A stretch of DNA of 64,000 bases from Atherinomorus stipes (taxonomy: Eukaryota > Chordata > Actinopteri > Atheriniformes > Atherinidae). The stretch's first letter is position 1; each line of letters begins with the position of its first letter. This document shows positions 34,674 through 46,200 of this stretch, one piece after another. Both the position numbers and the translations under genes were made by a program. The notes below the pieces were generated by a model. That model had not been told where the DNA came from. It worked only from the letters and a program-made list of their open reading frames with translations, and did no database searches. The DNA lies in the NCBI GenBank assembly GCA_023101725.1, contig JALJCO010009075.1:1-64000 (forward strand). The letters run 5' to 3'.

Positions 34674-35841
34674 CACTGACCGGCCACTTTATTAGGTACA
34701 CCTTGATGGTACCGGGTTGGACCCCTTTTGCTTTCAGAACTGCCTTAATCCTTGGTGGCATAAATTCAACAAGGTACTGGAAAAATTCCTGAGATTTTGC
34801 TCCATATTGACATGACAGCATCGTGCAGTTGCTGCGGATTTGTCGGCTGCACATCCATGATGAGAACCTCCCGTTCCACCACATCCCAAAGCTGCTCTGT
34901 TGGATTGAGATCTGGTGACTGTGGAGGCCATTCTGACCATTCAGACCAGTCTGAGATGATTCCCGCTTTATGACATGGCGCGTTATCCTGCTGGAAGCAG
35001 CATCAGAGGATGCTACACTGTGGTCATAAAGGAATGGACATGGTCAGCAACAATACTCAGATAGGCTGTGGTGGTTAAACTGCCTAGTTGGTACTAAAGG
35101 GGTCCAAAATGTGCCAAGAAAATCTCTCCCGCACCATTATACCACCACCACCAAGCAGAACCGTTGATACAAGGTAGGATGGATCCATGCTTTCATGTTG
35201 TTGACACCAAATTCTGAGCCTAGCATCCGAATCTGGTAGCAGGAATGGAGACTCATCAGACAAGGCAACATTTCTCCATCTTCTATTGTCCAATGTTGGT
35301 GAGTCTGTGTGAATTGTAGCCTCAGTTTCCTGTTCTTAGCTGACAGGAGTGGCACCCGGTGTGGTCTTCTGCTGCTGTAGCCCATCTGCTTCCAGGTTGG
35401 ATGTGTTGTGCATTCAGAGATGCTCTTCTGCAGACTTCGGTTGGAACAAGTGTTTATTTGAATTACTGTTGCCTTTCTATCAGCTGGAACCAGTCTGGCC
35501 ATTCTCCTCTGACCTCTGGCATCAACAAGGCATTTGCTCCCACAGAACTGCTGCTCACTGGATATTTTCTCTCTTTGGGACCATTCTCTGTAAACCCTAG
35601 AGATGGTTGTGCAGGAAAATCCCAGTAGATCAGCAGTTTCTGAAACCAACAACCATGCCACGTTCAAATTCACTTAAATCCCCTCTCTTCCTCATTCTGA
35701 TGCTGGTTTGAACTGCAGCAGATTGTCTTCACCATGTCTACATGCCTAAATGCATTGAGTTGCTGCCATGTGATTGACTGATTAGAAATTTGCGTTAACG
35801 AGCAGTTGGACAGGTGTACCTAATAAAGTGGCCAGTGTGTG
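34674..35841 (-). mobile_element. Tc1-like transposon, about 1.17 kb, family D
   Basis: It has TA at both edges (34672-34673 and 35842-35843). The ends CGGCCACTTTATTAGGTACA and TGTACCTAATAAAGTGGCC are inverted repeats of about 28 bp, much shorter than in families A and B. A rearranged piece of the same family lies at 13412-13730. The transposase is on the minus strand and broken. Confidence 0.9.
34692..35695 (-). pseudogene. Tc1-like transposase, family D, broken
   Basis: ATG at 35695 opens MRKRGDLSEFERGMVVG. A deletion then shifts into the frame reading SETADLLGFSCTTISRVYRE (helix-turn-helix), RRPHRVPLLSAKNRKLRL and QFTQTHQHWTIEDGE. A further shift gives NVALSDESPFLLPDSDARLR, with the first catalytic Asp near 35260, then MDPSYLVSTVLLGGGGIMV. 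The C-terminal part reads SPDLNPTEQLWDVVEREVLI in yet another frame near 34890 (catalytic Glu). The family length of about 340 residues is covered but no single frame remains open. Confidence 0.88.
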
Positions 35842-35843
35842 TA

Positions 35844-36589
35844 TCTGTACTTATGAAATGACACTAAAAAGAACTTCTGAAGAAAAAAACAAAAAACAAC
35901 TTTTTGTTTTAACAGTCCTAGTTTGGGTTCAGTTGTCAGCAGGTTGTGAAGGAACTCAATATAAATTCAAACTAGAAAAGCACTCGGAGAGCGCAGACCT
36001 CCGCCAAGCAGCCTGACTCCCTTATCTTTGTGTGTTCTGGATCAAAGTATCTTGAATTTTCTCTGGATCCGGATCACCTTTCAAAACATTCTAGAACTCA
36101 TTGAGATCCTTTCTTGTAATTTTTTTTACCAAACACTCGGGTCATTTGTATGAAGTTATATGGAACAATTCTCAAAATTTGGCCTATTAGGGTGATGTTG
36201 ATGTTAGACTGTTTAGGCGTTGGTAAGGAGGTTTGATGTTCACCATGGGGTGTCGGTCAGAACACACAGGACTCGCTTGTTCAGTTAACTGTCTTTACTG
36301 GTCACTCTGAATCACAACAGCACAGTAATGCAGCAAACGACAGGCTTACAGGTGGAATTCCAGGCTAGTTAAGGTGAATGCTGGATGGAAGTGGGTGTGG
36401 TCTATAAACAGAAATACAAAGCCATGAGGAAAATTTGTTCGGCAAATAAACACATTCAAACACATGAATTATTACTAATAAATCCCTTCCAGTTAGGACT
36501 AAACATGCAGATGTGTTCAAGGCTACCAGTTACAGTAACTGGCATGTAGCAGGTCAGATCACTTTTTGTTTTGGTGTTTGTGTCCAAAT
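35844..36589. other. Intron 2 segment with a repeat end
   Basis: At about 35976-36010 AAGCACTCGGAGAGCGCAGA followed by CCTCCGCCAAG is the complement type of the motif GAGGTCTGCATTCTCCAAGT at 46170, so it is probably one end of that dispersed repeat. The rest is unassigned. Confidence 0.45.
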
Positions 36590-36985
36590 CTCGGGAAATT
36601 AAATCCCGTTCTGAAATTGCGCGATAACTTGCTTCAAAACATCGGTGGGGGAAGCGAGTTATTGCGCGATTTCGGAATGAGATTTGATTTCCAGCGTCCC
36701 GAGACACATAAACAAATAGCGATCACCAGGTAACGTAGATACTTGTGTTCATTTCTCCTCTCTAGCATGATGTCGAACTCTTGTTGAGACTATCCGAGCC
36801 CTTCAGTGTGGAAAATAGCACGTTTTTAGGGCAAACGTAGGCGCGGGGGCCAGTTGCCCCATACTTATCATTAGCTGGGCTGCTAGGCTGCTGCTAGGCT
36901 AAATACTGGAGCTATCTGGAAAATTTCTTTCTCCATCACTCATATATGTGAAAGGACAGATGAAAACACACCCCAGGTTAAAAAA
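36590..36985 (-). repeat. Dispersed repeat B, copy 2 (inverted)
   Basis: It reads as the reverse complement of 20671-20998: CAAATAGCGATCACCAGGTA, GAGCCCTTCAGTGTGGAAAA, CTCATATATGTGAAAGGACA and CACACCCCAGGTTA. It is slightly longer because of an extra GCTAGGCTGCTGCTAGGC block near 36885. Confidence 0.75.
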
Positions 36986-38011
36986 AAAGCTACGTTCCCC
37001 TTTCAGAGCACAAGTAAAACAAGTTAAAGTAGCAGGAAGGTAGAAGTGCAGAGCATTTAGCCGCTGTGCTCCGATTTAAGTGTTAAGATGAAGGCCTGGG
37101 GACGAAGGTTGTCCTCCTCATATGTGTCCTGCACGCTGGACAACGAAGTCTGGGTGCTGAGGGGACCTGATCGAAGTCAGAATAAAGAATGTGCGAAGAG
37201 TCTTTTAAAATACTGTGTGCTTTCTTTAGTCTGTCACAAAGTGAGGTGAGGGTACGGACAAGCTGGCCTATGGTTTTAGAGCAGACCTACAATCTTTAAC
37301 AGGCGGTTTCTCTATGTGTGATGGAATAAAATCAGACGTTATATTAACCATACGTCAGAAAACACATACAGGTAATGTTAAGATGGAATTCCCAATTCAT
37401 TTGCTTTCATTTAAACTTTTTTCATTTATTTATTTATTTCATTCTGTTGTAAGATGCTGTCGTAGTTAAAACTATAACTGAGTCGTAGCAAATATAGACA
37501 ACATGAACCTGTAACCACATTCAAAGAACAAGCAGGCTGCTGCTCTGTCCTGATTAAGTCCTCATTTTACAGCAGCAGTAAGTTAAAAACAATGGCTGTG
37601 CTATGATTTCAGCTACATTTGCATATAGATGTAGTGATTACTCATAAAGAAGGTTAGAAGGACAGAAAGCAGCAGTCCGATATTAAACCACAAGGATAAC
37701 ACGGCACATGTGATGCTGCAGGAGCTTTTCTCTGCCAGTGCAAGCTGATAAAGACGCGCTCAGCAACAGCAGAGAATCTCTCGCTATTACAGCCCAGTTC
37801 TGGTGATACCTGCACTAAAAGAAGCAAGATTTACTGGCATTTGCTTCATAATAGGAAAAAAAGTCACTGAGTGGATCATGATTTGCTGTATGGAAATAAT
37901 TTTTGATGAAGTGGTCAAGCTAAGGTTAATCCTGGTCGTCTGCAAAGTAAATGTGCACCTCTAGCTGCATGCATTGAGTTCAAATTGCATTTCTGTCTTT
38001 TAACCTGGGAA
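36986..38011. other. Intron 2 segment, no gene seen
   Basis: I tested the phrase near 37150 as a possible third mgat5b exon and rejected it. Nothing else is recognisable. Confidence 0.4.
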
Positions 38012-38590
38012 GTTCTCTGATATTTCAGTGCTGATATCAGCATTAAAATGTTTTATCGGAAAATATTGCTTACATGATTTTTTGGGTCAATGTACAGTAT
38101 TTACTACTGAAATATCACGAGCTCTAGTTGTTCTGTTACGAAATCTCGGGGTATATTTTTCCATTAGCACCGGTTCAGCATCTATAAAAGTCGCTGTTTT
38201 TGTGGAAGAACTTCATATCCCAGCATTCCTTTCAGAGTCATGTGACTACGGTGCAGCTGTTGCTGCTACAGTTGTCAGAAACATTAGAATTAGCCACATG
38301 TTGGCTAATACCTGCTCGTATCTGATATATGGCAATCAGATGTCCAAAATGAACTGAGTTAAGGCGATTTTGGGATCTTTGTTCTCGGAGCAGAACATAG
38401 TTGTATTAATCAAAATATGAGAGATACAACCTCACAGTTGTCTGCATAGATTGGTATTGGTTGATATTGGAAATTAAAAACAAAAAAATAATCAAAAAAT
38501 ATTTTTAAAAAAAGGATATTGGAAATTAAAGGTTGGACAATATTGGTATATCGGCTATCAGTGAAAAACAAAACAAAAGCCAATCCCAAC
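38012..38590 (-). mobile_element. hAT-like element, family C, inverted copy
   Basis: In reverse orientation it carries the family interior: ACTTCATATCCCAGCATTCC, GACTACGGTGCAGCTG and AGCCACATGTTGGCTAATAC, and later ACCTCACAGTTGTCTGCATA. Its outer ends are worn (GCCAATCCCAACTGG rather than the usual CATCCCTA). Confidence 0.65.
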
Positions 38591-38871
38591 TGGAAACACA
38601 TGCATGTGGGTCAGACTCATATCTTTCTTTCCACTTGGTCATTGTCACCCATCAGCTCATGATTGCGAATGCCCGCATTTTATTTACATGTTTATTTACA
38701 CAAGGAAAAATGCATAAAACATTTCTACACTACCTTCCTACTACTTTAACGCCATGGCGTTCAGAACCTACTCCACCCATAATGCAAGCGTAGAAGAAGA
38801 AATTCGCTGTTAACATTGTGCTAAAAGCGACCGAGCTGCGGACAAACACAAGAGGGGTTGGATGTTGATTT

Positions 38872-38930
38872 AAAAGAAAGAAAGAAAGAAAGGAAGAAAG
38901 AAAGAAAGAAAAAAGAAAGAAAGAAAGAAC
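38872..38930. repeat. GAAA microsatellite
   Basis: AAAG repeats with a few interruptions at the edge of repeat D copy 2, matching the CTTT tract at the edge of copy 1 (26209). Confidence 0.9.
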
Positions 38931-39145
38931 AGCGTCTGCTGCGGCTTCCGTGGTGTTGTGAACTTGCATGAATATGCATGTAGGAAGTGTGATGTTAAAC
39001 TGTTTAGGCTATAAAAATCGACTAAATTATGGGGTTTCCAGTAAATTCTGGACGCTACCCACTCAGGACACTTGGATTACACGTGTAGGGTAAGTAGAAA
39101 ATAAAGGCACATCATTCTGTGGGTGTTGTATCCCTTTAAAAACAG
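38931..39145 (-). repeat. Dispersed repeat D, copy 2 (inverted)
   Basis: CTGCGGCTTCCGTGGTGTTG, CCACTCAGGACACTTGGATT and GTGGGTGTTGTATCCC are complements of blocks in 25791-26208. It is shorter than copy 1. Confidence 0.7.
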
Positions 39146-40297
39146 AAAATTTAAACAGTTAATTTAAACAGTACATAAGTTAAAATAGTATAACCATGAA
39201 AATTCATACAATAAAATCAGTGTTTACAATAAAATGTACGAATCCAAAAGCAGAAAGCAACACGATTACATAGACAAAGAGAAAAATGTAAATAAAGAAC
39301 TGAAATAAATTGAACGTTTGAGTGTGTGTCTGCCTCTGAACGTGTGTTTGCTCGTATGTATACAGATCAGTGTGTACATGCTTATTTGAATGTGATCTTA
39401 GGATACTTGTGTCAATGTTCACTGACTTGAATCGGTTTCAACCATGTATCCGTTAAAAACCTGCAGTTCTGTCCGTGTTTTTCCTCAGATGGTGAAACAG
39501 CATCTCATAGTTTTATAGCTCTCTGAAAAGGACAGACCAGAGATTGACTGACGTCTTATCAGACAGTTTTCAGTTACGGAAGCTCTTGTTTTTACTTCAT
39601 TACTTTGTTTGCCATTTGAAATGCTAACTCCAACAGAATATTGTTTAGATACTTACAAATCAGTTTTAACAAAACTGTTTAAGCTCAGTAAATCATCTTT
39701 CATCAGAATGAGGCAACGATGCCATCTGACAGATATTTGCTTGTTTTCTTTACTGATTAATGTTAATTTCTTACAGTGAATCCAGACTAAAGCTTAGAAA
39801 AGGAAACAGAAAAGAAGATGCTTGGAGTCCAGAATATCTTTGTATTCCCTGATGATTCCAACAATGCCTTTGCCAAAATGACTGTGATCATCAGCGGGGT
39901 TCTCCAGTCCCGAGGTGTTTGATGTTAGGAAGTTGTCATGGGTGAAGTGACTGGAGAAAGCTAATTGTGTGTGGAAGCCACTGCTGTGTCAGTCCCAAGT
40001 GCCCCGTGTGCACCTGACAGTATGCTAGTGGCAGGCTGAGCAATGACTGTCTTGACACCAAAGAATGTCCGAGGCCCGTTGTCTTCCGCCCACCTCCTGT
40101 AGTTTTTTCTGTGACATAGAAGGTCACTCTTTCTTTAATGAAGATGACTGAACTTTGGGATTTCAAGTCTTTCATGTAGAGGTGACACTTTTCTGCTAAA
40201 GAAAGGCTATTATGTGATCCATTTCTATTCACAACTACTAACGACATAGAAGTGAATACACTACTTTTTTCTGAATGTAATTGCATTTAATTGTTAA
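39146..40297. other. Intron 2 segment, no gene seen
   Basis: Frames at 39204 and 39936 on the minus strand have no domain. No repeat ends were identified. Confidence 0.4.
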
Positions 40298-40575
40298 CAC
40301 TGTAAAAAAAAGTTGAAAAAATACTGTAAAAAATTGTTAATAGCAACAGTTTAAAACTGTATATTTTGAAATTGTACATTACCGTAGTAAATATGTAAAA
40401 TTTCTGTAGATAAATTTACAGTATCCAACTTTCATTTTTATGGTAAACTATATAAAATACACAGTATTTTACCGTTATTTCTTTTCACATAGGTAAAATT
40501 AATGGGAAAAAAGCTTAAAGTCAAAAGTGGGTAAATGCTGTAAAATTCACTGTGTCATTCCGTACAATTACAGAT
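40298..40575. repeat. CACTGTAAAAA-type non-autonomous element
   Basis: It starts CACTGTAAAAAAAAGTTG and contains repeated TACTGTAAAAAATT and complementary ACAGTATTTTACCG blocks, a style common in fish miniature elements. The right end near GTAAAATTCACTGTG is approximate. Confidence 0.5.
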
Positions 40576-40622
40576 CTTGTTGCTGTGGACATTTAAATTT
40601 ACATAAAACCATTTTCCATTAA

Positions 40623-41646
40623 CCCTTATAGCTCCCTAAGCTTTCTGAAGGGGCAGTGAATGACCTTTTATGTTGTTACTTTTTTCTTCTAATGCAAATT
40701 GCATAAAACTTGGTCAAGGTGTGTATTTTGGCTTGACTCATGATATGCTAGAAGATGGGTTGTCTAAATCTTTTTCTACGGTCTTTAAAAAAAATACACG
40801 TCATTTAGTCCTTCGTGCCAATCCGTGCCACATTGACTTGCATTGAAAAGGACCTTTCTATAATCAAATGCCATTTCAGAATACCTTTTTCGGATGAAAT
40901 TTTATGCCTCACACACTTGCTCTACACTTCAGTGATGCAGTTTGAACTGTTTTCCATGACATAAGACCATTTACTCAAAGGGGGCCCCGCTTTTTATCTT
41001 AGTGATGAAAGAACTCAAAGACTTCAATGTTATTTCAACAAATCAGTGTCCTTCAAAAACTCAAAAATGCTTTAAGTGTTAAACTTTTGAAACTCATTGA
41101 TTTTTTTTGGCATTGATGGTTAGGCCAGAAGTCAATGATGACAGCCATGGAAAAAAAAAATGCAACTTTTAATTTTTAAATAATATTTACAGGACATTAA
41201 TCGACATTGGCCAGTCTGTGCCCTTAAGAAGCTGAACGTAACTTTTTTTTTTTTTTTTGTTAAAAAAACAAAACAAAAACACTGTAACACAAAAAGTAAA
41301 GATGCAACAAAAAACATTTTATACCTTTTTAAATACCCCAGGGCTCTGAAAATCCTGCACAAAAAAAAAAAAAAAATGAAAAATGCATTAATCATATTTA
41401 TTTTAACCCCATTTTCAGTTTTGGAAGTTGAAGCATTGTGTATGCAAAGTGGAATTTAAAGTGTTAAAATTTCAAAACTCATTGATTTTTTTTGCTATTG
41501 ATGGTTAGGCCAGAATTCTGTGATGACAGCCATGAAAGAAAATGCAACTTTCCATTTTAAATTATATTTACAGGCCATTAACTGACAATGGCCAGTCTGT
41601 GCCCTTAAGAAGCTTAACGTAACTTTTTCTTAGGGAGCTATGAGGG
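40623..41646. mobile_element. piggyBac-like non-autonomous element, 1,024 bp
   Basis: TTAA lies on both sides (40619-40622 and 41647-41650). The ends CCCTTATAGCTCCCTAAG and CTTAGGGAGCTATGAGGG form 18-bp inverted repeats with one mismatch. A TTAA target with CCC..GGG termini is the signature of the piggyBac superfamily, although Kolobok also uses TTAA. There is no transposase. Two long direct repeats lie in the right half. Confidence 0.82.
41072..41640. repeat. Direct duplication inside the TTAA element
   Basis: The block AAACTCATTGATTTTTTTTG..GATGGTTAGGCCAGAA..GACAGCCATG..GGCCAGTCTGTGCCCTTAAG occurs at about 41088-41240 and again at about 41475-41625, some 385 bp apart, with roughly 10-15% difference by eye. 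The second unit abuts the right terminal repeat. Confidence 0.85.
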
Positions 41647-41650
41647 TTAA

Positions 41651-42518
41651 GCAAAAACATACTGTAATTTTTATCAGTAGCTGTCTTATGAGCTGAATCC
41701 TCACACATGTAGAGTTGACTACAGAAGCATCATGCATATAAAATCCTTTTCATATTCACAAATTCACAGGATTGCCTCTCACGTTGTGCCACAGTCAATT
41801 TTTACACGTGTATTAGATTGTTGTTTTCTCCCAGTAGCATCCAAATTAGTGTAAAGCTTTGTCACCTTGATGGGAGCTGTATGATAGCAGTTGTTTGGGG
41901 TATTAGCTGAATTTCATCACCACCTCTCGCTTCTGCGGATTATCAGCCTCCACCGGAAATTCACTGAGCCTGGTTTCTGCTCAAATCCTTTCTTGGTGAC
42001 TCATCAAGAGCTGCAAACTGGAGATGCAGAAGTAGCATTTTCAATAGTGAATATGAGAAAGTGGAGTATGAAGCGGAAGGTTGGAAATAGAGACCCATTT
42101 GTGTGTCAGTGAGAAGCATTAAGGTGGCGTTTCCCACAAAGAAGACAGATGTGAAAGAGAGATGAAAATGCAGATTGAGGAATTGAGATTTTCTCTTTAT
42201 TAAGAATGCATCAGACATAAGTAAAGTCAACTAAACCCTGAGCGAGTGTCTCTCATCACATTTTGATTCCTGCTGTTACGATGCTTGCCACTTTTCTATG
42301 CTCTGTCTGCTTGAATTCCTGGTTGCAAATTTTCTCAATAAAGCAAAATAAATTATCTAAAACAGCAGAGAAAGAATTATTAAGTGTTGAGCGCTCTATC
42401 TGGAAATGCTGCTGTGCTCCAATGCAAGCCAGGACTAATGTATGCTTGACTGGGATTAAACTGTGTCTGAGATGTTTGTATACCCTCAGTCAGAATAAAA
42501 GAGATTCCTGCTAATTAG
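41651..42518. other. Intron 2 segment, no gene seen
   Basis: No recognisable repeat or exon. Confidence 0.4.
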
Positions 42519-42630
42519 GGGTATGAATTGGCAAGAATCTGGCAATACGATATGTATCACGATACAGGAGCAGCAACATGATATGTTGCGACGCTATCAG
42601 CAAGACAATATTTGCGATATTGTGTGTGTG
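42519..42630. repeat. hAT-like end fragment
   Basis: TAGGGGTATGAATTGGCAAG, CAATACGATATGTATCACGA and TACAGGAGCAGC follow a hAT-type terminus common in fish genomes. The rest of the element is missing. Confidence 0.6.
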
Positions 42631-42924
42631 TACAGCATAGTACTCGAAGCTATGTGTAAAGAATGGTGCGTCTGGTGTGAATTATTCACTTGAAAGTACA
42701 GTGTGTACGAATTCATATTCCAAGCACTGTTGTGAATGTATGGTAGCTGTTAGTGGCCAAAATTCTCCCAGACATAAAGATGTTTTCATCTGTGAGTGAA
42801 TCCAGTGGTCTCAGGTGTAGCTTCGACTGTACTATGAGGAACTATTTTTCATGTTTTTTAAGGAATTACTGATCCCAAACAGTCTCCAACTCCCAAAAGC
42901 TGGTACAGCAGTTGTTCAGAGGGT

Positions 42925-43165
42925 TCTTACTTCACACACATTATTTTGTCCATTCAGGGACACCATAGTAAAAATGGTGGATCAAATATGGCAACCTCCA
43001 TATGTGCACCACCCAGCAAGTAGAGATAAATGACTCATTCTCAGAAAATAAACATATAACAGCTATTCTAGTGAAGCGACACATCAATAGAAGCACAGTT
43101 TTGAATCATTTATCACATTTTTCTGCCATTAACCTTTGATTTTTTACATACTGTACCTTTAAATA
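42925..43165 (+). repeat. Dispersed repeat, uninterrupted copy (matches 8986-9177 and 11015-11070)
   Basis: CTTCACACACATTATTTTGT, CAACCTCCATATGTGCACCA and CTGCCATTAACCTTTGA align to both halves of the repeat split by the LINE at 9187-11005. It therefore shows the empty state at that point. Confidence 0.8.
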
Positions 43166-43226
43166 ATGTGGAGTTACATTTCACTTCCTCATAGCAATCA
43201 GGTTTCAAAGGCACATTAAACATCAG

Positions 43227-43525
43227 CAATGCTGCCATATATCAGATACTAGCAGGTATTAGCCAACATGTGGCTAATTCTATTGTTTCTGACAACTTGG
43301 TAACTTAACCAACAACTTAAAACCAGACATATTATAAGCAGCTTCAAAGCAAGTCAGTCTGTAGCAGCAGCAGCTGCACCGTAGTCACGTGACCCTAAAA
43401 GGAATGCTGGGATATGAAGTTCTTCCAGAATAAAAGGGACTTTTCTACATGCTGGACTGCTGCTAATGGAACATCAAAATTTCATAACGAGGTAACGAGA
43501 TGTAGCCAGATTTCGTTAGTGAAAA
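43227..43525 (+). mobile_element. hAT-like element, family C, internal fragment
   Basis: It runs from CAGATACTAGCAGGTATTAG through GCAGCTGCACCGTAGTCACG to GGACTTTTCTACATGCTGG as in 32254-32475. Both termini are missing. Confidence 0.7.
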
Positions 43526-43958
43526 TATTGATACAGTGCTTTTTATAGACCCACAATGTAACTTTTAGACCTTAAAAATCTGCGTTTCCGACTCGTTTTG
43601 ATGGTACACCAACATTCATTATACGCATTTTCAATCCGTCACTGCCCATCGTCATCCCAAAGCTCAGAAACTGTACGTGCAATTGTTGGACCTGGGACGG
43701 GGCCGTGACATACATCGCTTGGCGATGTATCATTACACATCCCCGGGCCTTTTCCTTAGAGGCATATGCCGCCCCTGGGTGAGATTTAGCATCTCCCTGC
43801 AGTCCCCTGAGTTGGACAAGTGGGCAGAAGCGTTTTCTAACTCACCCAGTCATTCTCTGAATCTGGCAGCACTGACTTTAGCTTAGCTTAGCGTAGTTGC
43901 TGTAATCTGGCGGTTCCAACTAGCACTACTTGGCGAAAGTGAACTAATTAACTCAAGA
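43526..43958. other. Intron 2 segment, no gene seen
   Basis: It contains a TAGCTTAGCTTAGCG motif near 43880 but no defined element. Confidence 0.4.
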
Positions 43959-44259
43959 TTTTTTCCAATTACGTTTCGTGACCCACACATTTGAGTACAA
44001 ACGCGAAGCCGATTTCACATCAAAGGACTGACTAGGCGGCATTCAACAGGGCAACTATATGCCAACATCTGGTGCCACCAGATGCTGCGCATGCATGCTG
44101 CCTTTGCTACTATCCATGCTGCTTTGGCTGTGATTGGCCTGTACTTCTGTGGCATATAGTCCCCAATTGAATGCCGCTTAGTCAGTCCTTTGATATTAAG
44201 TTGGCTTGTCATTTGTGCTCGATCAGAATGGGTGGGTCACGAAACGTAATTGGAAAAAA
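43959..44259. mobile_element. Palindromic MITE, 301 bp
   Basis: TTTTTTCCAATTACGTTTCG at the left is mirrored exactly by CGAAACGTAATTGGAAAAAA at the right. GGACTGACTAGGCGGCATTC pairs with GAATGCCGCTTAGTCAGTCC farther in. The arms cover most of the element, so it would fold into a long hairpin. No clear target duplication is visible. Confidence 0.88.
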
Positions 44260-44991
44260 TGCACAAGTCACTGCAGTGTGGTCTATAGGTAGATTTTTAT
44301 TTTTGACCAAGAATTAGAATGCTTTGATTATTTTATTTAGTAGAGGAAGCTTAATTTAGAAAATTACACAAACTGCCCCGTTTGGGTGAACTTGCTAGGA
44401 TCTTGGCTTCTGAGAAGATTGTTAAATGTCTTGAATATTTTCCCATTGTGAAAAATCTCTTTTACTTTGCACTTGGTAATAGTGATAATATTCCACATTG
44501 CTTTAAAATGAGTTCAGAACTCTTTCTCAGACTGATGGGCAGCAACAATCTCTCCAAGATCATTACTGATGTCTTCTCTTGGCACTGTGCTCCAGAGCAG
44601 CAAACGGACAGAACTTCTGCTTTTTCATACTCATATCGATCTTGTGTGCTAAATTATTAGCATATTAATGATTGTAGCATTGCTGTTATTCATCTGAGGA
44701 TGTATTAACCTATAATTGATGTGTTTTACCTCTTCTTGATGAGAGCCCTCTGTGCAGGGGGGCAGCAAAATACCTGCAGTACACAATCTTTGCACACACT
44801 ATGAAGCAGTAATCCAAACATGCAGCATACCAGTATCACAAGGAGAATCTCGGCTAAAAGACTCGACCAAAGACTGCGATTAAAAAGAAACACAGTTCAA
44901 ACTCCAAGCAATTTTATGGGAACATAAAACCAACATGAGAACAGCTCTGTTTACTTCAGAGCTTCTGCTAATTTCTCTACTTTAAGGGACT
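44260..44991. other. Intron 2 segment, no gene seen
   Basis: A 92-codon frame at 44382-44660 has no recognisable domain or splice context. Confidence 0.4.
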
Positions 44992-44995
44992 AGAG

Positions 44996-45364
44996 GCAGG
45001 AATTTAAAAAACAAACAAACATGCATGTCCATTTTTTTTAATACTAATGGGTGATGAAGCGCTAAATATAAAAAATAACTTTTCCACGCACGTTTCTCTC
45101 CGTTGCCTTGAACAGGCTGTGTGCTGCAAAATGCGCTGCAATTCGGTGTCTTAAGCGATAGTTATGGATTTTTCTGCGGTCAGCAAACGATCCGGATCAA
45201 CTGAAAGAGACTAAAAAGTGTAACTACGAAGAAAAAGGTTTGTAAACATCATTATAGCTTCAGTTTGTGCTCGCTGCCGTGACGGCTTGGTTCCTGGCTG
45301 CAGTTACCTGAAGCGCCAGTTGCGGCTGTCACGAGTTTTGTTTATAATCTTGCCTCAAGTCCCT
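44996..45364. mobile_element. TTAA-flanked MITE, about 369 bp
   Basis: TTAA at 44992-44995 and 45365-45368 flank GGGACTAGAGGCAGG at the left and CTTGCCTCAAGTCCCT at the right, which are inverted repeats with few mismatches. It has no coding content. Kolobok- or piggyBac-type mobilisation would fit the target. Confidence 0.72.
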
Positions 45365-45510
45365 TTAAAGCAGAACTAAGCAACTTCTGCTCTCAAGCTC
45401 CCCCTGCTGGTCCCCTTTGAAAACTCACTGTCGTAAAAATCGTACTTGGCGTACTTCCAATCGTACCACCGCGCCCCTTACCCCGACCCCTCCCTTCCTG
45501 TCGCTGTTTT
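45365..45510. repeat. Second TTAA-type element end, sharing the target site
   Basis: Directly after the previous element, TTAAAGCAGAACTAAGCAAC followed by CTCCCCCTGCTGG resembles another fish TTAA-type terminus. Its right end was not found. Confidence 0.4.
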
Positions 45511-45974
45511 AAGACTGGAATTTCGAGCGTCTCTTGAATTAAACAACACAAAGAAATGTGTGGACAGGTGAGTATTATTGTCTTCAACACTTTACCTGGT
45601 GCCTACGACTTAATCACAGCTGTGACAATATTGCGGAACATCACTCCCACTCCGGTGATTCTTTATTATGCTAAAAGTGTGTAAACATGTGTACAGTCTG
45701 ACACAGGCTGAAAGTTTTCACAAACATGTTTGATGAATTAGGAGATCCACCAATCTCTCAAAAGTAAAAAGTAGACATAGTGATAGACATGATCAAATAA
45801 AGCTAACTTGTTCAGTAGTCACATCGCCAGGGCTGCCTGTGTCTTGCATCCTTCTCTTTCTTTTAGCTCTCGCCATTCAGGGAATGCTTTGCCCAGGTTC
45901 ATTTGTGTGTTAGCTCTCCCAGTCAGTTCCCTTTTCCTTTCTCTCTGATAGTCAGACAATCGTCTGCTTTTTAT
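45511..45974. other. Intron 2 segment, no gene seen
   Basis: Nothing recognised. Confidence 0.4.
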
Positions 45975-46200
45975 TACCTCCGCCAAGGAAGTAATGTTTT
46001 CGTAAGAATTGGTTTGTTTGTCTGTCTGTCAGCAACTTTACGGAAAAAGTATTGGACGGGTTGACCTGAAATTTTCACCAGCCGTGTGCCTCAGTCCAGG
46101 GATGAACCCATCAAATTTTGGTATCCAGGAATTTTTTGAAGGACTCTTTATCAGTGTGAGAGCTGCTTGGGGGGAGGTCTGCATTCTCCAAGTGCTTTTC
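45975..46200 (+). repeat. Dispersed repeat with CCTCCGCCAAGGA start
   Basis: TTACCTCCGCCAAGGAAGTA, TTTGTCTGTCTGTCAGCAAC, a GGGTTGACCTGAAATTTTCA-like segment and GAGGTCTGCATTCTCCAAGT make up a common fish repeat of uncertain class. A related end lies inverted near 35976. Confidence 0.6.

Noticed and set aside
37140..37230. Possible mgat5b exon 3, reading V-L-R-G-P-D after a GTG
   Set aside because: The resemblance to the next residues of the family is short, no AG acceptor precedes it in the right phase, and the following residues do not match.
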